Shown here: positions 25,143 to 33,804 of the stretch, in pieces
How the letters are laid out: every line of letters starts with the position of its first letter
How positions within the stretch are numbered: position 1 is the stretch's first letter
Assembly: GCF_001425205.1 (NCBI RefSeq)
Contig: NZ_LMDW01000005.1
Coordinates: forward strand, 1-64,000
Source: Variovorax sp. Root411
Lineage (GTDB): Bacteria; Pseudomonadota; Gammaproteobacteria; Burkholderiales; Burkholderiaceae_C
Direction: 5' to 3'
DNA length: 64,000 nucleotides
Made by a program: the position numbers and the translations under genes
Notes under the pieces: model-generated
What the model was told of the DNA's origin: nothing
Databases searched by the model: none
The model's input: only the letters and a program-made list of their open reading frames with translations

Positions 25143-25982
25143 TCAGCGTGCGCGCGTGCCCATGATTGCGGCCGAGATGATGAGCCAGGCCGCGAGCACG
25201 ATGGTCCAGGTCAGCGGCCTGCCGGTGACGAGCAGCAGCAGCGAGGTCGAGCCCAGCGGCGTGATGTAGCTCAGGATGCCGATCCGGCGTGCATCGCCGC
25301 GCTTGAGCGCCATGTCCCACACGAAGAAGGCCGCACCCAGCGGGCCGAGGCCGCACAGCACGAGCAGCAGCCAGTCGCGGCCCGACAGCGCCACGGAGGG
25401 TTCGAGGACCGCATGGCAGGCCAGCGAAAGCAGGCCCGAGACCAGCCCGAACAGGCCGATGGCGGAGGTCGGGAAGGCCGCGACGCGCTTCGTCCACAGC
25501 GAGTAGCTGGCCCAGACGAAGGCCGAGGCCAGCGCCGGCAGGAAGCCCCAGTAGCCGGTGACGGCCGTGGCGCCACCCCTTGCGCCGAGGATCGCGGCGG
25601 CCGCGCCCGCGAAGCCCAGCAAGCCCGCCACCAGGTGCAGCGGCCGCAGCGACACGCCCGGCAGCAGCACCGGCGCCAGCACCACCATGAGCAGCGGCCA
25701 CAGGTAGTTGACCAGGTTGGCCTCGACCGGCGGGGCGTAGCGCAGCGCGATGAACAGCAGGAAGTGGTAGCCGAACAAGCCGTAGATGCCCAGCGCCAGC
25801 GTGCGCGGCGGCACCTTCCATGCGCGGCGGTCGCGCAGCACGAGCGGCCAGCTCGGCACGCTGCCGATGATGAGCGCGAGGCCGGTGAGCAGGAACGGGG
25901 GCAGGTGGGACAAGGCCGTGCCGAGCGAGGCGAGCGTGGTCCAGAGGGCGATGGCGAGAAGGGCGTAGACGGTCGACGACAT
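25143..25982 (-). CDS. DMT-superfamily (EamA) transporter, YddG-like
   Basis: A 279-aa inner-membrane protein with ten predicted spans in two EamA repeats. Motifs such as GYHFLLFIALRYAPPVEANLVNYLWPL-type sequence near residue 70 and the second-half GDARRIGILSYITPL are typical of the YddG branch, which exports aromatic amino acids. The substrate here is not proven. An AraC-family regulator is encoded just upstream on the same strand, separated by a palindromic repeat, and may control it. Confidence 0.88.
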   Translation of the reverse strand: MSSTVYALLAIALWTTLASLGTALSHLPPFLLTGLALIIGSVPSWPLVLRDRRAWKVPPRTLALGIYGLFGYHFLLFIALRYAPPVEANLVNYLWPLLMVVLAPVLLPGVSLRPLHLVAGLLGFAGAAAAILGARGGATAVTGYWGFLPALASAFVWASYSLWTKRVAAFPTSAIGLFGLVSGLLSLACHAVLEPSVALSGRDWLLLVLCGLGPLGAAFFVWDMALKRGDARRIGILSYITPLGSTSLLLLVTGRPLTWTIVLAAWLIISAAIMGTRAR

Positions 25983-26053
25983 GGACGTCGAGGCTACGCG
26001 ATGCGGTCGTCTTGCAATGACGGTTCGTCGTCGCGCAACGACGGTATGGGGTC

Positions 26054-26173
26054 TTGCTCCTTCCCCTCCCGGGGGAAGGCCGGGATGGGGGCAAGCCTTC
26101 GATCAGAAGCCGCGCATTTTCAGAGGCCGTCGTGCCCCCACCCCGGCCCTCCCCCGGAAGGGGAGGGAGAAAT
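26054..26173. repeat. Palindromic repeat family B, copy 1
   Basis: Two arms of about 40 bases (26054-26096 and 26132-26173) are imperfect inverted repeats of each other around a 35-base centre. The arms contain CCCGGGGGAAGG and its complement-like CCTCCCCCGGAAGG. It lies between the AraC and DMT genes. Related copies are at 51859, 55613 and 57394. Confidence 0.8.
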
Positions 26174-26180
26174 GCGGGGA

Positions 26181-26846
26181 TCAGCGACGCAATGCAGCGG
26201 TCAGCGCCGATGGCGAGCGGTAGCCCGTGCGGCGCGCCGTTTCGGCCACGCTCATTCCGCCGAGCCGCAGCTCGCGTGCATGCGCCAGCCGCAGCGAGCG
26301 CAGCCAGTGCATCGCGCCCATGCCCTGTTCGTCGCGGCAGCGCTGCGCGAACTGGCTCGGGCTGAGGCAGGCCGCACCGGCCAGGTCGGCCACGCCCAGC
26401 GGTTCGTGCCAGCGGGCGCGGGCCCAGTCGGCGAGCACGGCCCAATCGATGCGGCGGCGGCGTGAATCCGAATGAGAGGGCGGCGCGGGGTTCCAGGCCT
26501 CCAGCAGCAGCGCCGGGCCGTTCTGCAGGGCCAGGGCCGAGGCCTGCGGTTGCCGCAGGCATTGCGCCAGGTAGCGCGCCAGCGCGTGCAACTGCGGCGC
26601 GTCGGGCGGTGCGCGCTCGGCGCAGCGGGCCCATGCCGCGTGTGTGGTGTCGAGCACCAGGCACACGCTGCCTTGCTTGCGCGCGCTGAAGTCGTGCCGG
26701 TCGCCGGGTGCGACCACCTGCGCCTCGCCCACGCCGATGCCGGCACCGCGGCCTCCCACTTCGATCTCCAGCACGCCGTCGAGGCCGATCAGCACCTGGA
26801 AATGGTCGTGTGCGTGGCTGCCGTGCGAGTCGCCGTAGTTGCGCAT
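26181..26846 (-). CDS. AraC-family transcriptional regulator
   Basis: A 221-aa regulator. Residues 1 to about 90 form a cupin-like sensor (GSHAHDHFQVLIGLDGVLEIEV, APGDRHDF). Two helix-turn-helix motifs occupy about 135-221: LGVADLAGAACLSPSQFAQRCRD-type sequence, then SVAETARRTGYRSPSALTAALRR at the C-terminus. The next gene downstream is a DMT exporter, a common target for such regulators. The ligand is unknown. Confidence 0.9.
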   Translation of the reverse strand: MRNYGDSHGSHAHDHFQVLIGLDGVLEIEVGGRGAGIGVGEAQVVAPGDRHDFSARKQGSVCLVLDTTHAAWARCAERAPPDAPQLHALARYLAQCLRQPQASALALQNGPALLLEAWNPAPPSHSDSRRRRIDWAVLADWARARWHEPLGVADLAGAACLSPSQFAQRCRDEQGMGAMHWLRSLRLAHARELRLGGMSVAETARRTGYRSPSALTAALRR

Positions 26847-26924
26847 GTCCTGTGCGTGGCCGGCGTGTGCATGGGAAGAAGGGGGAGGCGAAGGCGCCGA
26901 TTCTCCGGCCGCCGGCTGCTGCCG

Positions 26925-28055
26925 TCACCCCAACCGCAGCAGCACCGCCGACGCCGCGCACACGATCAGAAACGGAACGCTGATGCGGTGGAACTCGCGC
27001 AGCCCGTGCGGCACCTTGGCCAGCCGCAGCGCGATCAGGTTGGCCAGCGAGCCCAGCACGCAGCCGAAGCCGCCCACGCTCACGCCCGCGGCCAGCGCAG
27101 GCAGGTCGTGCACGTAGCCGCCGAGCAGAATCGCCGCCGGCACGTTGCTGATGAACTGCGAGACGACGATGGCCGCGAGGTACGCACGCCATCCCTCGGC
27201 AATCGGCCAGTGGCCCAGCAGCGCGGCAATGGTGGGCAGCTCGGCCAACTGCCGCAGGTCCACGAACATCAGCGCGATGATCGCGAGCAGCGCCCAGTCG
27301 ATGCCGCGCAGCACGCGCGGGTACGTCGCCAGGAACACGCCGAACACCACGCCCAGGCCCGCCAGCAGCCAATGCCGGTCGAGCGCGACCACGAAGCCGA
27401 CGAACAGCGCACCAGCCAGCCACAGCAAGCGCGGCTGCACCGGCGCGGCTCCGGTTTCGGGTTTGAGCGCAATGGGCGTGCGCGGCACCAGCAGCCAGGT
27501 GGCGACGAACAGCCAGAAAAGGATCACCGCCACCGTCGGCCCCATCATCCCCATGAACGCGAAGAAGCTCTCGCCCGAGCGGTGCCACAGATAGAGGTTC
27601 TGCGGATTGCCGATGGGCGTGAGCGCCGAGCCCGCATTCACCGCCAGCGCTTCCAGTACCACCAGCCGCGCCAGCGGCAGATGCGCCTGCGTGGCGAGCA
27701 CGCGCGTCAGCGGAACCAGCAGGAACAGGCTCACGTCGTTGGTGACGAGCGCGGAGAGAAACGCCGCGCTGGCAACCAGCAGCAGCGCCAGGCTGCGCTG
27801 GTTGTGCGTGCGCGCCAGCAGGCGCTGGGCGGCGGCCTGCAGCATGCCGCTCTTCTCGACGCCCTGCGTGATGGCGAGCAGCCCCGCGAGCGCGCCCACG
27901 GTCTGCCAGTCGACCAGCCGCAGCCAGTCCATCGGTGCACGCGGGCGCAGGAACGCGAAGACGACGGCGACCGCGACCAGCACCCACAGCAGGCCGTTGC
28001 CGCCGCCACCGTGCTCGGGCGGCGCCGCCGCGATGTCAGCGGGCGACGAGTTCAC
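26925..28055 (-). CDS. SLC13/ArsB-like anion transporter
   Basis: A 376-aa membrane protein with about ten spans, of the ion-transporter (citrate/ArsB/SLC13) superfamily. Typical sequence includes VTNDVSLFLLVPLT near residue 105 and NAGSALTPIGNPQNLYLW near 140, the family's NxxD and SxTPxGNPQN-type features. The substrate may be a carboxylate or oxyanion. The GTG start overlaps the end of the upstream acyl-CoA ligase by 20 bases, so the two are probably co-translated. Confidence 0.85.
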   Translation of the reverse strand: MNSSPADIAAAPPEHGGGGNGLLWVLVAVAVVFAFLRPRAPMDWLRLVDWQTVGALAGLLAITQGVEKSGMLQAAAQRLLARTHNQRSLALLLVASAAFLSALVTNDVSLFLLVPLTRVLATQAHLPLARLVVLEALAVNAGSALTPIGNPQNLYLWHRSGESFFAFMGMMGPTVAVILFWLFVATWLLVPRTPIALKPETGAAPVQPRLLWLAGALFVGFVVALDRHWLLAGLGVVFGVFLATYPRVLRGIDWALLAIIALMFVDLRQLAELPTIAALLGHWPIAEGWRAYLAAIVVSQFISNVPAAILLGGYVHDLPALAAGVSVGGFGCVLGSLANLIALRLAKVPHGLREFHRISVPFLIVCAASAVLLRLG

Positions 28056-29604
28056 GCAGTTCGCGCTTGAGCACCTTGCCGATGGCGCTACGCGGCAGCT
28101 CTTCGATGAAGGAGAGGCGTGCCAGGCGCTGCGTCTTGCCGAGCTGGGCGTTGGTCCATTGCAGCAGCACGTCTTCGGTGGTGCTGTCGCCCTCGCGGCG
28201 CACCACGAAGGCCACGGGCGTCTCGCCCCATTGCTCCGACGGAACGCCGATCACCGCCACGTCGGCCACCGCCGCATGGCCGCGCAGCACGGCTTCGAGG
28301 TCGCTCGGGTAGATGTTGAAGCCGCCGCTGATGATCATGTCCTTCTTGCGGTCGAACAGCGTAAGGAAGCCCTCGGCGTCGAAGCGCCCCACGTCGCCGG
28401 TGCGGATGAAGCGCTTGCCGGTGGCGTCGAACCATTCGGCCTCGCGCGTCTTCTCGGGCTGGCGGTGGTAGCCGGTCATCATGCCGCCCGAGTGGCCCAC
28501 CACCTCGCCGGCCACCTCGGTGTTGCCGCGCGGCAGTTCGTTGCCTTCCTCGTCGATCAGGCGGATGTCGCTGCCCTCGGCGGGCTGGCCTACCGTGTGC
28601 AGCTTGGTCGGGTTCAGGTGTGCTTCCAGGATGCAGGTGCCGCCGCCCTCGGTCATGCCGTAGAACTCGATCAGCCCGCCGGGCCAGCGCTTGAGCACGT
28701 CGGCCTTGAGCGCGGCGTTGAAGGGCGCGCTGGTGCTGAACTTGAAGCGGAACGACGACAGGTCGTGTGCGTCGAAGCGCGGGTGCGCCATCAGCCGCTG
28801 GTACTGCACCGGCACGAGCATGGTGTGCGTCACGCGGCGTTGCTCGGCCAGCTGCAGGTAGCCGAGCGCGTCGAACTTGGGCATCAGCACCACGCAGCCG
28901 CCGAAGGCGATGGTGGGGAAGAACACCACCAGCGTGGTGTTGGAGTACAGCGGTGTCGACAGCAGCGTGACGGTGTCGGGACTGTATTCGTATTTGGCGC
29001 CGCGCTGCACGTGGGCCCAGCGCATGCCGTGGCCCTGCACGATGCCCTTGGGCTCGCCCGTGGTGCCTGACGAATAGATGATGTTGAAGGGCCACGAAGG
29101 CTGCGTCTCCACGGCCTTGGGTTGCGCACCGGCCGGCGCGAGCCAGCTTTCGATGTCGCGGCCCACGTTCGAGCCGTCGAGCGCAATGCGTGCAATGCTG
29201 CCTTGCTTCGCGGGGCCGATCACCTCGGCGGCCGAGGCGTCGCTGAACAGGATGCGCGCATCGGCGTCCTCGATCATGCGGGCCAGGCTGGCGGGCGTGG
29301 AGCCGGGCGCCAGCGGGGCCACCGCGACGCCCGCGCGCAGCGCGCCCAGGAACACCGCCGCGTAGTTCACCGACGACGAGGCGCAGATGGCGATGGCGTC
29401 GCCGGGCTGGAGCCCGTCGCGCTGCAGGCCGGCCGCGACGCGGTCCATCAGCGCGTCGAGCGCGCGGTAGTCCAGCGTGCGCCCGGCATCGGCCAGCGCG
29501 GCGTGGTCGGGGGTGTGTTGCGCATGGAGGCGGACCAGATCGGCAATGGCGCCGAAATCGCGTTCCATCGCGGCTTGAACGGCAGGGTGCGTGTGCAAGG
29601 TCAT
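28036..29604 (-). CDS. AMP-dependent acyl-CoA synthetase/ligase
   Basis: A 522-aa adenylate-forming enzyme that activates a carboxylic acid to acyl-AMP and then acyl-CoA. Motifs in order: P-loop-like IYSSGTTGEPKGIV (near residue 175), A5-type FYGMTEGGG, TGDVGRFDAEGF, DRKKDMIISGGFNIYP and the catalytic Lys in PRSAIGKVLKREL near the C-terminus. The ATG at 29604 follows AAGGAAGGA; the frame is open upstream. The acid substrate is not predictable. The downstream anion carrier could import it. Confidence 0.92.
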   Translation of the reverse strand: MTLHTHPAVQAAMERDFGAIADLVRLHAQHTPDHAALADAGRTLDYRALDALMDRVAAGLQRDGLQPGDAIAICASSSVNYAAVFLGALRAGVAVAPLAPGSTPASLARMIEDADARILFSDASAAEVIGPAKQGSIARIALDGSNVGRDIESWLAPAGAQPKAVETQPSWPFNIIYSSGTTGEPKGIVQGHGMRWAHVQRGAKYEYSPDTVTLLSTPLYSNTTLVVFFPTIAFGGCVVLMPKFDALGYLQLAEQRRVTHTMLVPVQYQRLMAHPRFDAHDLSSFRFKFSTSAPFNAALKADVLKRWPGGLIEFYGMTEGGGTCILEAHLNPTKLHTVGQPAEGSDIRLIDEEGNELPRGNTEVAGEVVGHSGGMMTGYHRQPEKTREAEWFDATGKRFIRTGDVGRFDAEGFLTLFDRKKDMIISGGFNIYPSDLEAVLRGHAAVADVAVIGVPSEQWGETPVAFVVRREGDSTTEDVLLQWTNAQLGKTQRLARLSFIEELPRSAIGKVLKRELRELVAR

Positions 29605-29747
29605 TCCTTCCTTCTTCTTGGCCAGCCGGCAGGATAGCGGACCTGCCTTTCCTTGCCAGCGCATAGGCGACGCCGTCAGTTGCCGCTCAGGCTGGCGGGG
29701 CCACGATGCCGGCAACCGAAGCATCCCGATTCGGGCAAGGAGCACCC

Positions 29748-30239
29748 ATGGGTTTACTCGACATCCTCCAGCAGGCCATCGGCCCCCACAACGCCGAGGC
29801 CCACATCGACGAGGTCACGCAGCACGCCTCCACCGACGAGCTCGGCGCGGGGCTCGCCGCGGCCATGCGCTCCGACCAGACGCCGCCTTTCGGCGACATG
29901 GTGGGCAAGCTGTTCGGCCAGTCGTCGCCGCAGCAGCAGGCCGGCTTGCTCAACCAGATCCTGGCGACGCTGGGCCCGGCCGCCGCTTCGGCACTGGCGG
30001 GCGGTGTGCTCGGCCGCATGCTGCAGCCGGGGCAGACGCAGGTCACGCCCGACCAGGCCTCGCAGCTGTCGCCCGCGCAGGTGACCGAAATCGCCGCGCA
30101 TGCCGAGCAGCAGCACGCGGGCGTGATCGACGAGGTGAGCCAGTTCTATGCACAGCATTCGGGGCTGATCAAGACGCTGGGCGGCGCGGCGATTGCCATC
30201 GCGCTGGCGAAGATGAAGGAAAACGCCACGCGCGGTTGA
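29748..30239 (+). CDS. DUF937/YidB-like protein
   Basis: A 163-aa protein of the YidB/DUF937 group. It begins MGLLDILQQAIGP and has the Gly/Ala-rich helical stretches GGVLGRMLQPG and LIKTLGGAAIAIALAKM. Function unknown; the family is predicted helical and occurs widely in proteobacteria. The ATG at 29748 follows AAGGAGCACCC. It is divergent from the acyl-CoA ligase and convergent with a glycosyltransferase. Confidence 0.82.
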   Translation: MGLLDILQQAIGPHNAEAHIDEVTQHASTDELGAGLAAAMRSDQTPPFGDMVGKLFGQSSPQQQAGLLNQILATLGPAAASALAGGVLGRMLQPGQTQVTPDQASQLSPAQVTEIAAHAEQQHAGVIDEVSQFYAQHSGLIKTLGGAAIAIALAKMKENATRG

Positions 30240-30254
30240 GGCCGCGCGGCCCGG

Positions 30255-31682
30255 TCAGCAAAACGACGCGGTGGTCTCGGGCTGCGCCGTGTCGCCGCCG
30301 CGCTCGTGCGCATCGCGCGCCAGGCTGCGCCGGTTCCAGAAGTGCATGGATGCCGCGCGCTGCGGCGTGAGCTGCGTGGGGAAATGCACGAAGTGGCTGT
30401 CGGTGGTCGCGTAGATCGCGGGCGCGTCCAGCGACAGCGTGTCCACCACCTGGGCCTCGGTGACGAGGCTGTGGGCATTGAAGACATTCGCGAAGTAGGT
30501 CTGGTCGCCGCCGTTGGCGTGCACCGACGAGCGGTCGGGCGCGGCCTCGATCTGCCGGCAGACGTCTTCCACCAGCGCGTGCATCGCGGGCGTGTTGCGC
30601 ACGCCGACCACGCTGGAGTTCATGTTCCAGGCCGTGTGGTCGTTGCCCACCAGCGCCTGCCGGCCGTCGACCAGCGGCTCCATGCGCAGCGACTGGTTCA
30701 TCGCCAGGATGTCCGCATCGATCCACAGCAGGAACTCGTGCTCCGCGAGGTGGCGCCGCATGACGTGCGGCTTGGCCCACGAGCCTGTCAGCCCGTTGGC
30801 GAAGTCGGGCACCTTGCGGTAGAGGTGGTAGCCGTAGCCATGGCGCAGGCAGTAGCGAGTGAGGCTTTCTTCGTGGATGCGGCCGTAGCTGGCGATGTGT
30901 TGCGTGTAGATGCTGACGAAGGCGATGCGCGCGCCGGGGTTCAGGTGCAGGTCGTCCTCGGGCGGTGGCGTGGTCCCGGCGAGCACGAGGAAGGGCGGGC
31001 GTTCGCCGGCGGCCAGGGCCGCGGCGTCCTCGACGAGGTTCTGCACGCCGCGGAAGTCGTAGTCCAGCGTCGGCGTCCACTGATTTCCGGCGCCTGTGCG
31101 GCGCCAGGTGGGCGCGTCGCTGGCCACCAGCGGGCGCACGCCCGCGATCGATTCGTAGTCGCTGCCCGCGGGCCAGTTGGCCTGCACGTTGGCGTGGATG
31201 CCGTTGGGCAGCGGAAGGGCGCAGGGGCGGGGCGGGAAGACATGGGCGACCAGCGCGTTCTCGGGCTGCTCGTTGTCCTCCAGGATGCGCACCGCCCAGT
31301 GGGAGACATGGTCGACCAACTGGCGCACCTGCTCGCGCACCCCCGCCGTGTTGCGCAGCAGCAGCATGCTGGTGTTGCAGAGCGCGTCGTCGTCGGGTTG
31401 CGCGCAGACCAGCGCGTCAATGCCGTCGAACGCCTCTTCCAGCGGTCGGGGCCAGTAGACGACCGCGAACTGGTCGAGCACCAGCAGCAGGCTGCCCTCA
31501 TCGGCTTGCGCCAAGTGTTGGTAGATCGCGTGGTAGCGGAAGAAGACCGGCTGGCGGGGACCCCACACGTGGGTGCTGCCGGCGATGCGGTGCGCGTAGC
31601 CGTACCGGCGCGCGTAGGCCGCGTGGTTCTCGACCAGGCCCTCGACGGGGCGCGTGGCCAGCGTGGTCAGGATGGTGGCCAT
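30255..31682 (-). CDS. Two-domain glycosyltransferase-like protein
   Basis: A 475-aa protein resembling nucleotide-sugar transferases of the GMA12/MNN10 type. The C-terminal half (about 250-475) has IAFVSIYTQHIASYG, a helical block and the metal-binding DxD in LLWIDADILAMN near residue 322, then GNDHTAWNMNSSVVG and NGGDQTYF. The N-terminal half starts with a similar pattern (TILTTLATRP, YARRYGYAH) but has LVLDQFAVVY where the DxD should be. It therefore looks like a duplication with one degenerate half. It is the last gene of a five-gene cassette. Donor and acceptor unknown. Confidence 0.75.
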   Translation of the reverse strand: MATILTTLATRPVEGLVENHAAYARRYGYAHRIAGSTHVWGPRQPVFFRYHAIYQHLAQADEGSLLLVLDQFAVVYWPRPLEEAFDGIDALVCAQPDDDALCNTSMLLLRNTAGVREQVRQLVDHVSHWAVRILEDNEQPENALVAHVFPPRPCALPLPNGIHANVQANWPAGSDYESIAGVRPLVASDAPTWRRTGAGNQWTPTLDYDFRGVQNLVEDAAALAAGERPPFLVLAGTTPPPEDDLHLNPGARIAFVSIYTQHIASYGRIHEESLTRYCLRHGYGYHLYRKVPDFANGLTGSWAKPHVMRRHLAEHEFLLWIDADILAMNQSLRMEPLVDGRQALVGNDHTAWNMNSSVVGVRNTPAMHALVEDVCRQIEAAPDRSSVHANGGDQTYFANVFNAHSLVTEAQVVDTLSLDAPAIYATTDSHFVHFPTQLTPQRAASMHFWNRRSLARDAHERGGDTAQPETTASFC

Positions 31683-31728
31683 CTGATCCGTTCTCCCTTT
31701 CGATGTGGTCCCGCGGCGTTGGCCGCCG

Positions 31729-32835
31729 CTATGTGCCGCAGGCTTGCCGCACGACGCCGATGATGTACTCGATTTCCTCGTCGCCGAGCATCGGATAGAG
31801 CGGCAATGCGAGCGAACAGCCGGCCAGTTTCTCGCTGTGCGGCAGGGCGCCGGTGCCATGCCAGGGCCGCAGCGCCTCGTGCTGGTGCAGCGGTTGCTCG
31901 TAGTAGACGCGGGTGGCGATCCCGGATGCGGCCAGCCGCGCCGCGAAGGCCGCGCGTTCGCGGGGGCCGGGCAGGGTGATGACGAAATAGTTCCACGCGT
32001 GGCTCGCCGAGTCTCGCGGCAAACCGATCGGACAGTCCGCCCATGCCGTCATGTAGCGCGCCGCGATGGCGCGCCGTCGCGCGATGTTGTCCGGGAAATC
32101 GTCCAGCGCGGCATGGAGCAGGCAGGCCTGCAATTCGTCCATGCGGCTGTTGTGCCCGAGGCAGTGGTGCCGGCCGTCGGCGTAGCCGTGGTTGCGCAGC
32201 AGCCGGGCCTTGCGGGCGTGCTGCGGGTCCCTGAAGGCCAGCGCACCGGCGTCGCCGGCGGCGCCGAGGGTCTTGGTCGGATAGAAGCTCATCGCCGCGG
32301 CGTCGCCCCAGGTGCCGGCGGCATGGGCGCCCAGGCATTGCGCCACGTCCTCGACCAGCCACAGCTTCTCGTCGCGGCAGTAGGCGGCCAGTTCGGGCAG
32401 GCCGCTCGGGTCGCCGAAGAGGCCGACCGCGAGGATCGCGCGGGTGCGCGGCGTGCGGGCGTCGCGGAAATGCGCGAGCGTCGGCAGGAAGTCGTCCGGC
32501 GCACTGTCGACGAAGACCGGCCGCGCGCCCGCAGCGAGCACCGCTTCCGCGCAGGCGACGAAGGTGTAGCTCGGCAGCAGGACCTCGTCCAGCGCGTCTC
32601 CTCCGCCCGCGTTGCCGATGCCGAGGCTCTTGAAGGCCAGCAGAAGCGCTTCGGAGCCCGAACCCACGGCCACGGTCTCGCGGCCTTGCAGCAGGCCGGA
32701 CAGCCGTGCCTCGAAAGCCTCGGCCTGCGGACCGAGGATGTACACGCCGCTGCGCAGCACTGCGGCGAGGGACTGGGCCAGGTGCGCGGCTCTCGGCTCG
32801 GCGGATGCGGCCGACCGGAACAGCGGGATCTTCAT
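31729..32835 (-). CDS. DegT/DnrJ/EryC1/StrS aminotransferase
   Basis: A 368-aa PLP-dependent sugar aminotransferase, which converts a keto-sugar nucleotide to an amino sugar. The PLP lysine is Lys188 in SFYPTKTLGAAGDAG; other family blocks are VAVGSGSEALLLA, VEDVAQCLGA and GHNSRMDELQACLL. The C-terminal GIATRVYYEQPLHQHEAL is typical. The ATG at 32835 overlaps the stop of the dehydrogenase gene. The pair would oxidise and then aminate a sugar nucleotide, presumably for a surface glycan. Confidence 0.93.
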   Translation of the reverse strand: MKIPLFRSAASAEPRAAHLAQSLAAVLRSGVYILGPQAEAFEARLSGLLQGRETVAVGSGSEALLLAFKSLGIGNAGGGDALDEVLLPSYTFVACAEAVLAAGARPVFVDSAPDDFLPTLAHFRDARTPRTRAILAVGLFGDPSGLPELAAYCRDEKLWLVEDVAQCLGAHAAGTWGDAAAMSFYPTKTLGAAGDAGALAFRDPQHARKARLLRNHGYADGRHHCLGHNSRMDELQACLLHAALDDFPDNIARRRAIAARYMTAWADCPIGLPRDSASHAWNYFVITLPGPRERAAFAARLAASGIATRVYYEQPLHQHEALRPWHGTGALPHSEKLAGCSLALPLYPMLGDEEIEYIIGVVRQACGT

Positions 32836-33785
32836 GCGTGCAGTACCTGGCAAGCCCGGGTCACGGCCGCCAGGCCATCGGCACCCGACGCGACGCGGCT
32901 GGCCTGGCCGAGGATCGCGCGCCTGAAGCCGTGGTACTGCCGTGCCAGGGCGTCGTCGCCGGTCGTCGTCGTCGAACGCGCGCTGCTGCGCAGGTCCAGC
33001 AACTGCTCCTGGTGGCCGTCGCACACCTGCAACCGGGCGATCGCCGGCGTGCTGGCGTAGCCGCTCTCGAATTCGGCGACCAGCGTGCCCAGCCGCACGC
33101 GCGCACGCACGCTGTGCGCGTCGACGTGCCGTGCGAGCACTTCCATTGGCGCTTCCGCGGGAATCGCGCACACCCAGGCGAACAGGTCGAGGTCGTGCAC
33201 CATCAGGTCCAGCACGCTCTCCCTGGCCATGGCAATGCGCGTCGAATAGCGGCGAAACCGCATGAACGGACGCTGGTCCTGGCGGTGGCTTGCCGCGGCA
33301 TTGCGCAGCCGGGCGAGGACCACGGTGTCGAACACCGGGTTGAAGCGCTCGATATGCCCGGTGCTCAGCGTCACGCCGCATTGCCGCGCCGTGCGGATCA
33401 TCAGGGCACCGTCGTGCCGGTCAATGCAGAGCGGCTTTTCGACCAGCACGTGGCAGCCGCGCCGCATCAACGACAGGGCAACCTCGGCGTGCGCGTCGTC
33501 GCTGGTGGCAACGGTGGCCGACGCGATGCCCGGCGGCAGGTCGTCAAGGCTGGACAGCAATGGCAGCGCCGCGAGTTCTGCGCCGGCGCGGGCCGACGAC
33601 GAGCAATCCACGAGGGCATTCAGCTGGAAGCCGCGCAGGGCGAGGAGCTTGCGGGCATGGACGCCGCCGAAGCGGCCAAGGCCCACGATCGCATGCGCCA
33701 GTGCGGCGTCGACCGGGCTCGCGGCTGCCGTATCGGCGGCGATGGCGGTCGGGCTGTCGTCGCTGGCAGGCGTCGTGAAGGTCAT
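32832..33785 (-). CDS. Gfo/Idh/MocA-family dehydrogenase
   Basis: A 317-aa NAD(P)-dependent oxidoreductase. The Rossmann domain has AIVGLGRFGGVHARKL near residue 32, and the catalytic EKPL lies near residue 115 in HVLVEKPLCIDR; the C-terminal domain has LMVHDLDLFAWV. The first 28 residues are an Ala/Asp/Ser-rich extension. It overlaps the aminotransferase by four bases, an arrangement seen in pathways for 3-amino or 3-acetamido sugars. The exact substrate is not known. Confidence 0.9.
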   Translation of the reverse strand: MTFTTPASDDSPTAIAADTAAASPVDAALAHAIVGLGRFGGVHARKLLALRGFQLNALVDCSSSARAGAELAALPLLSSLDDLPPGIASATVATSDDAHAEVALSLMRRGCHVLVEKPLCIDRHDGALMIRTARQCGVTLSTGHIERFNPVFDTVVLARLRNAAASHRQDQRPFMRFRRYSTRIAMARESVLDLMVHDLDLFAWVCAIPAEAPMEVLARHVDAHSVRARVRLGTLVAEFESGYASTPAIARLQVCDGHQEQLLDLRSSARSTTTTGDDALARQYHGFRRAILGQASRVASGADGLAAVTRACQVLHA

Positions 33786-33804
33786 CGAGGCATCGACGGA
33801 TGTG

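Noticed and set aside
26046-26180. Intergenic palindrome as an intrinsic terminator
   Set aside because: The arms are GC-rich but no T tract follows on either strand, and the same element occurs inside coding frames.
25006-27987. A 993-codon minus-strand open frame spanning four genes
   Set aside because: It crosses the true DMT, AraC and SLC13-type genes in another frame and includes a repeat element; no coherent protein.
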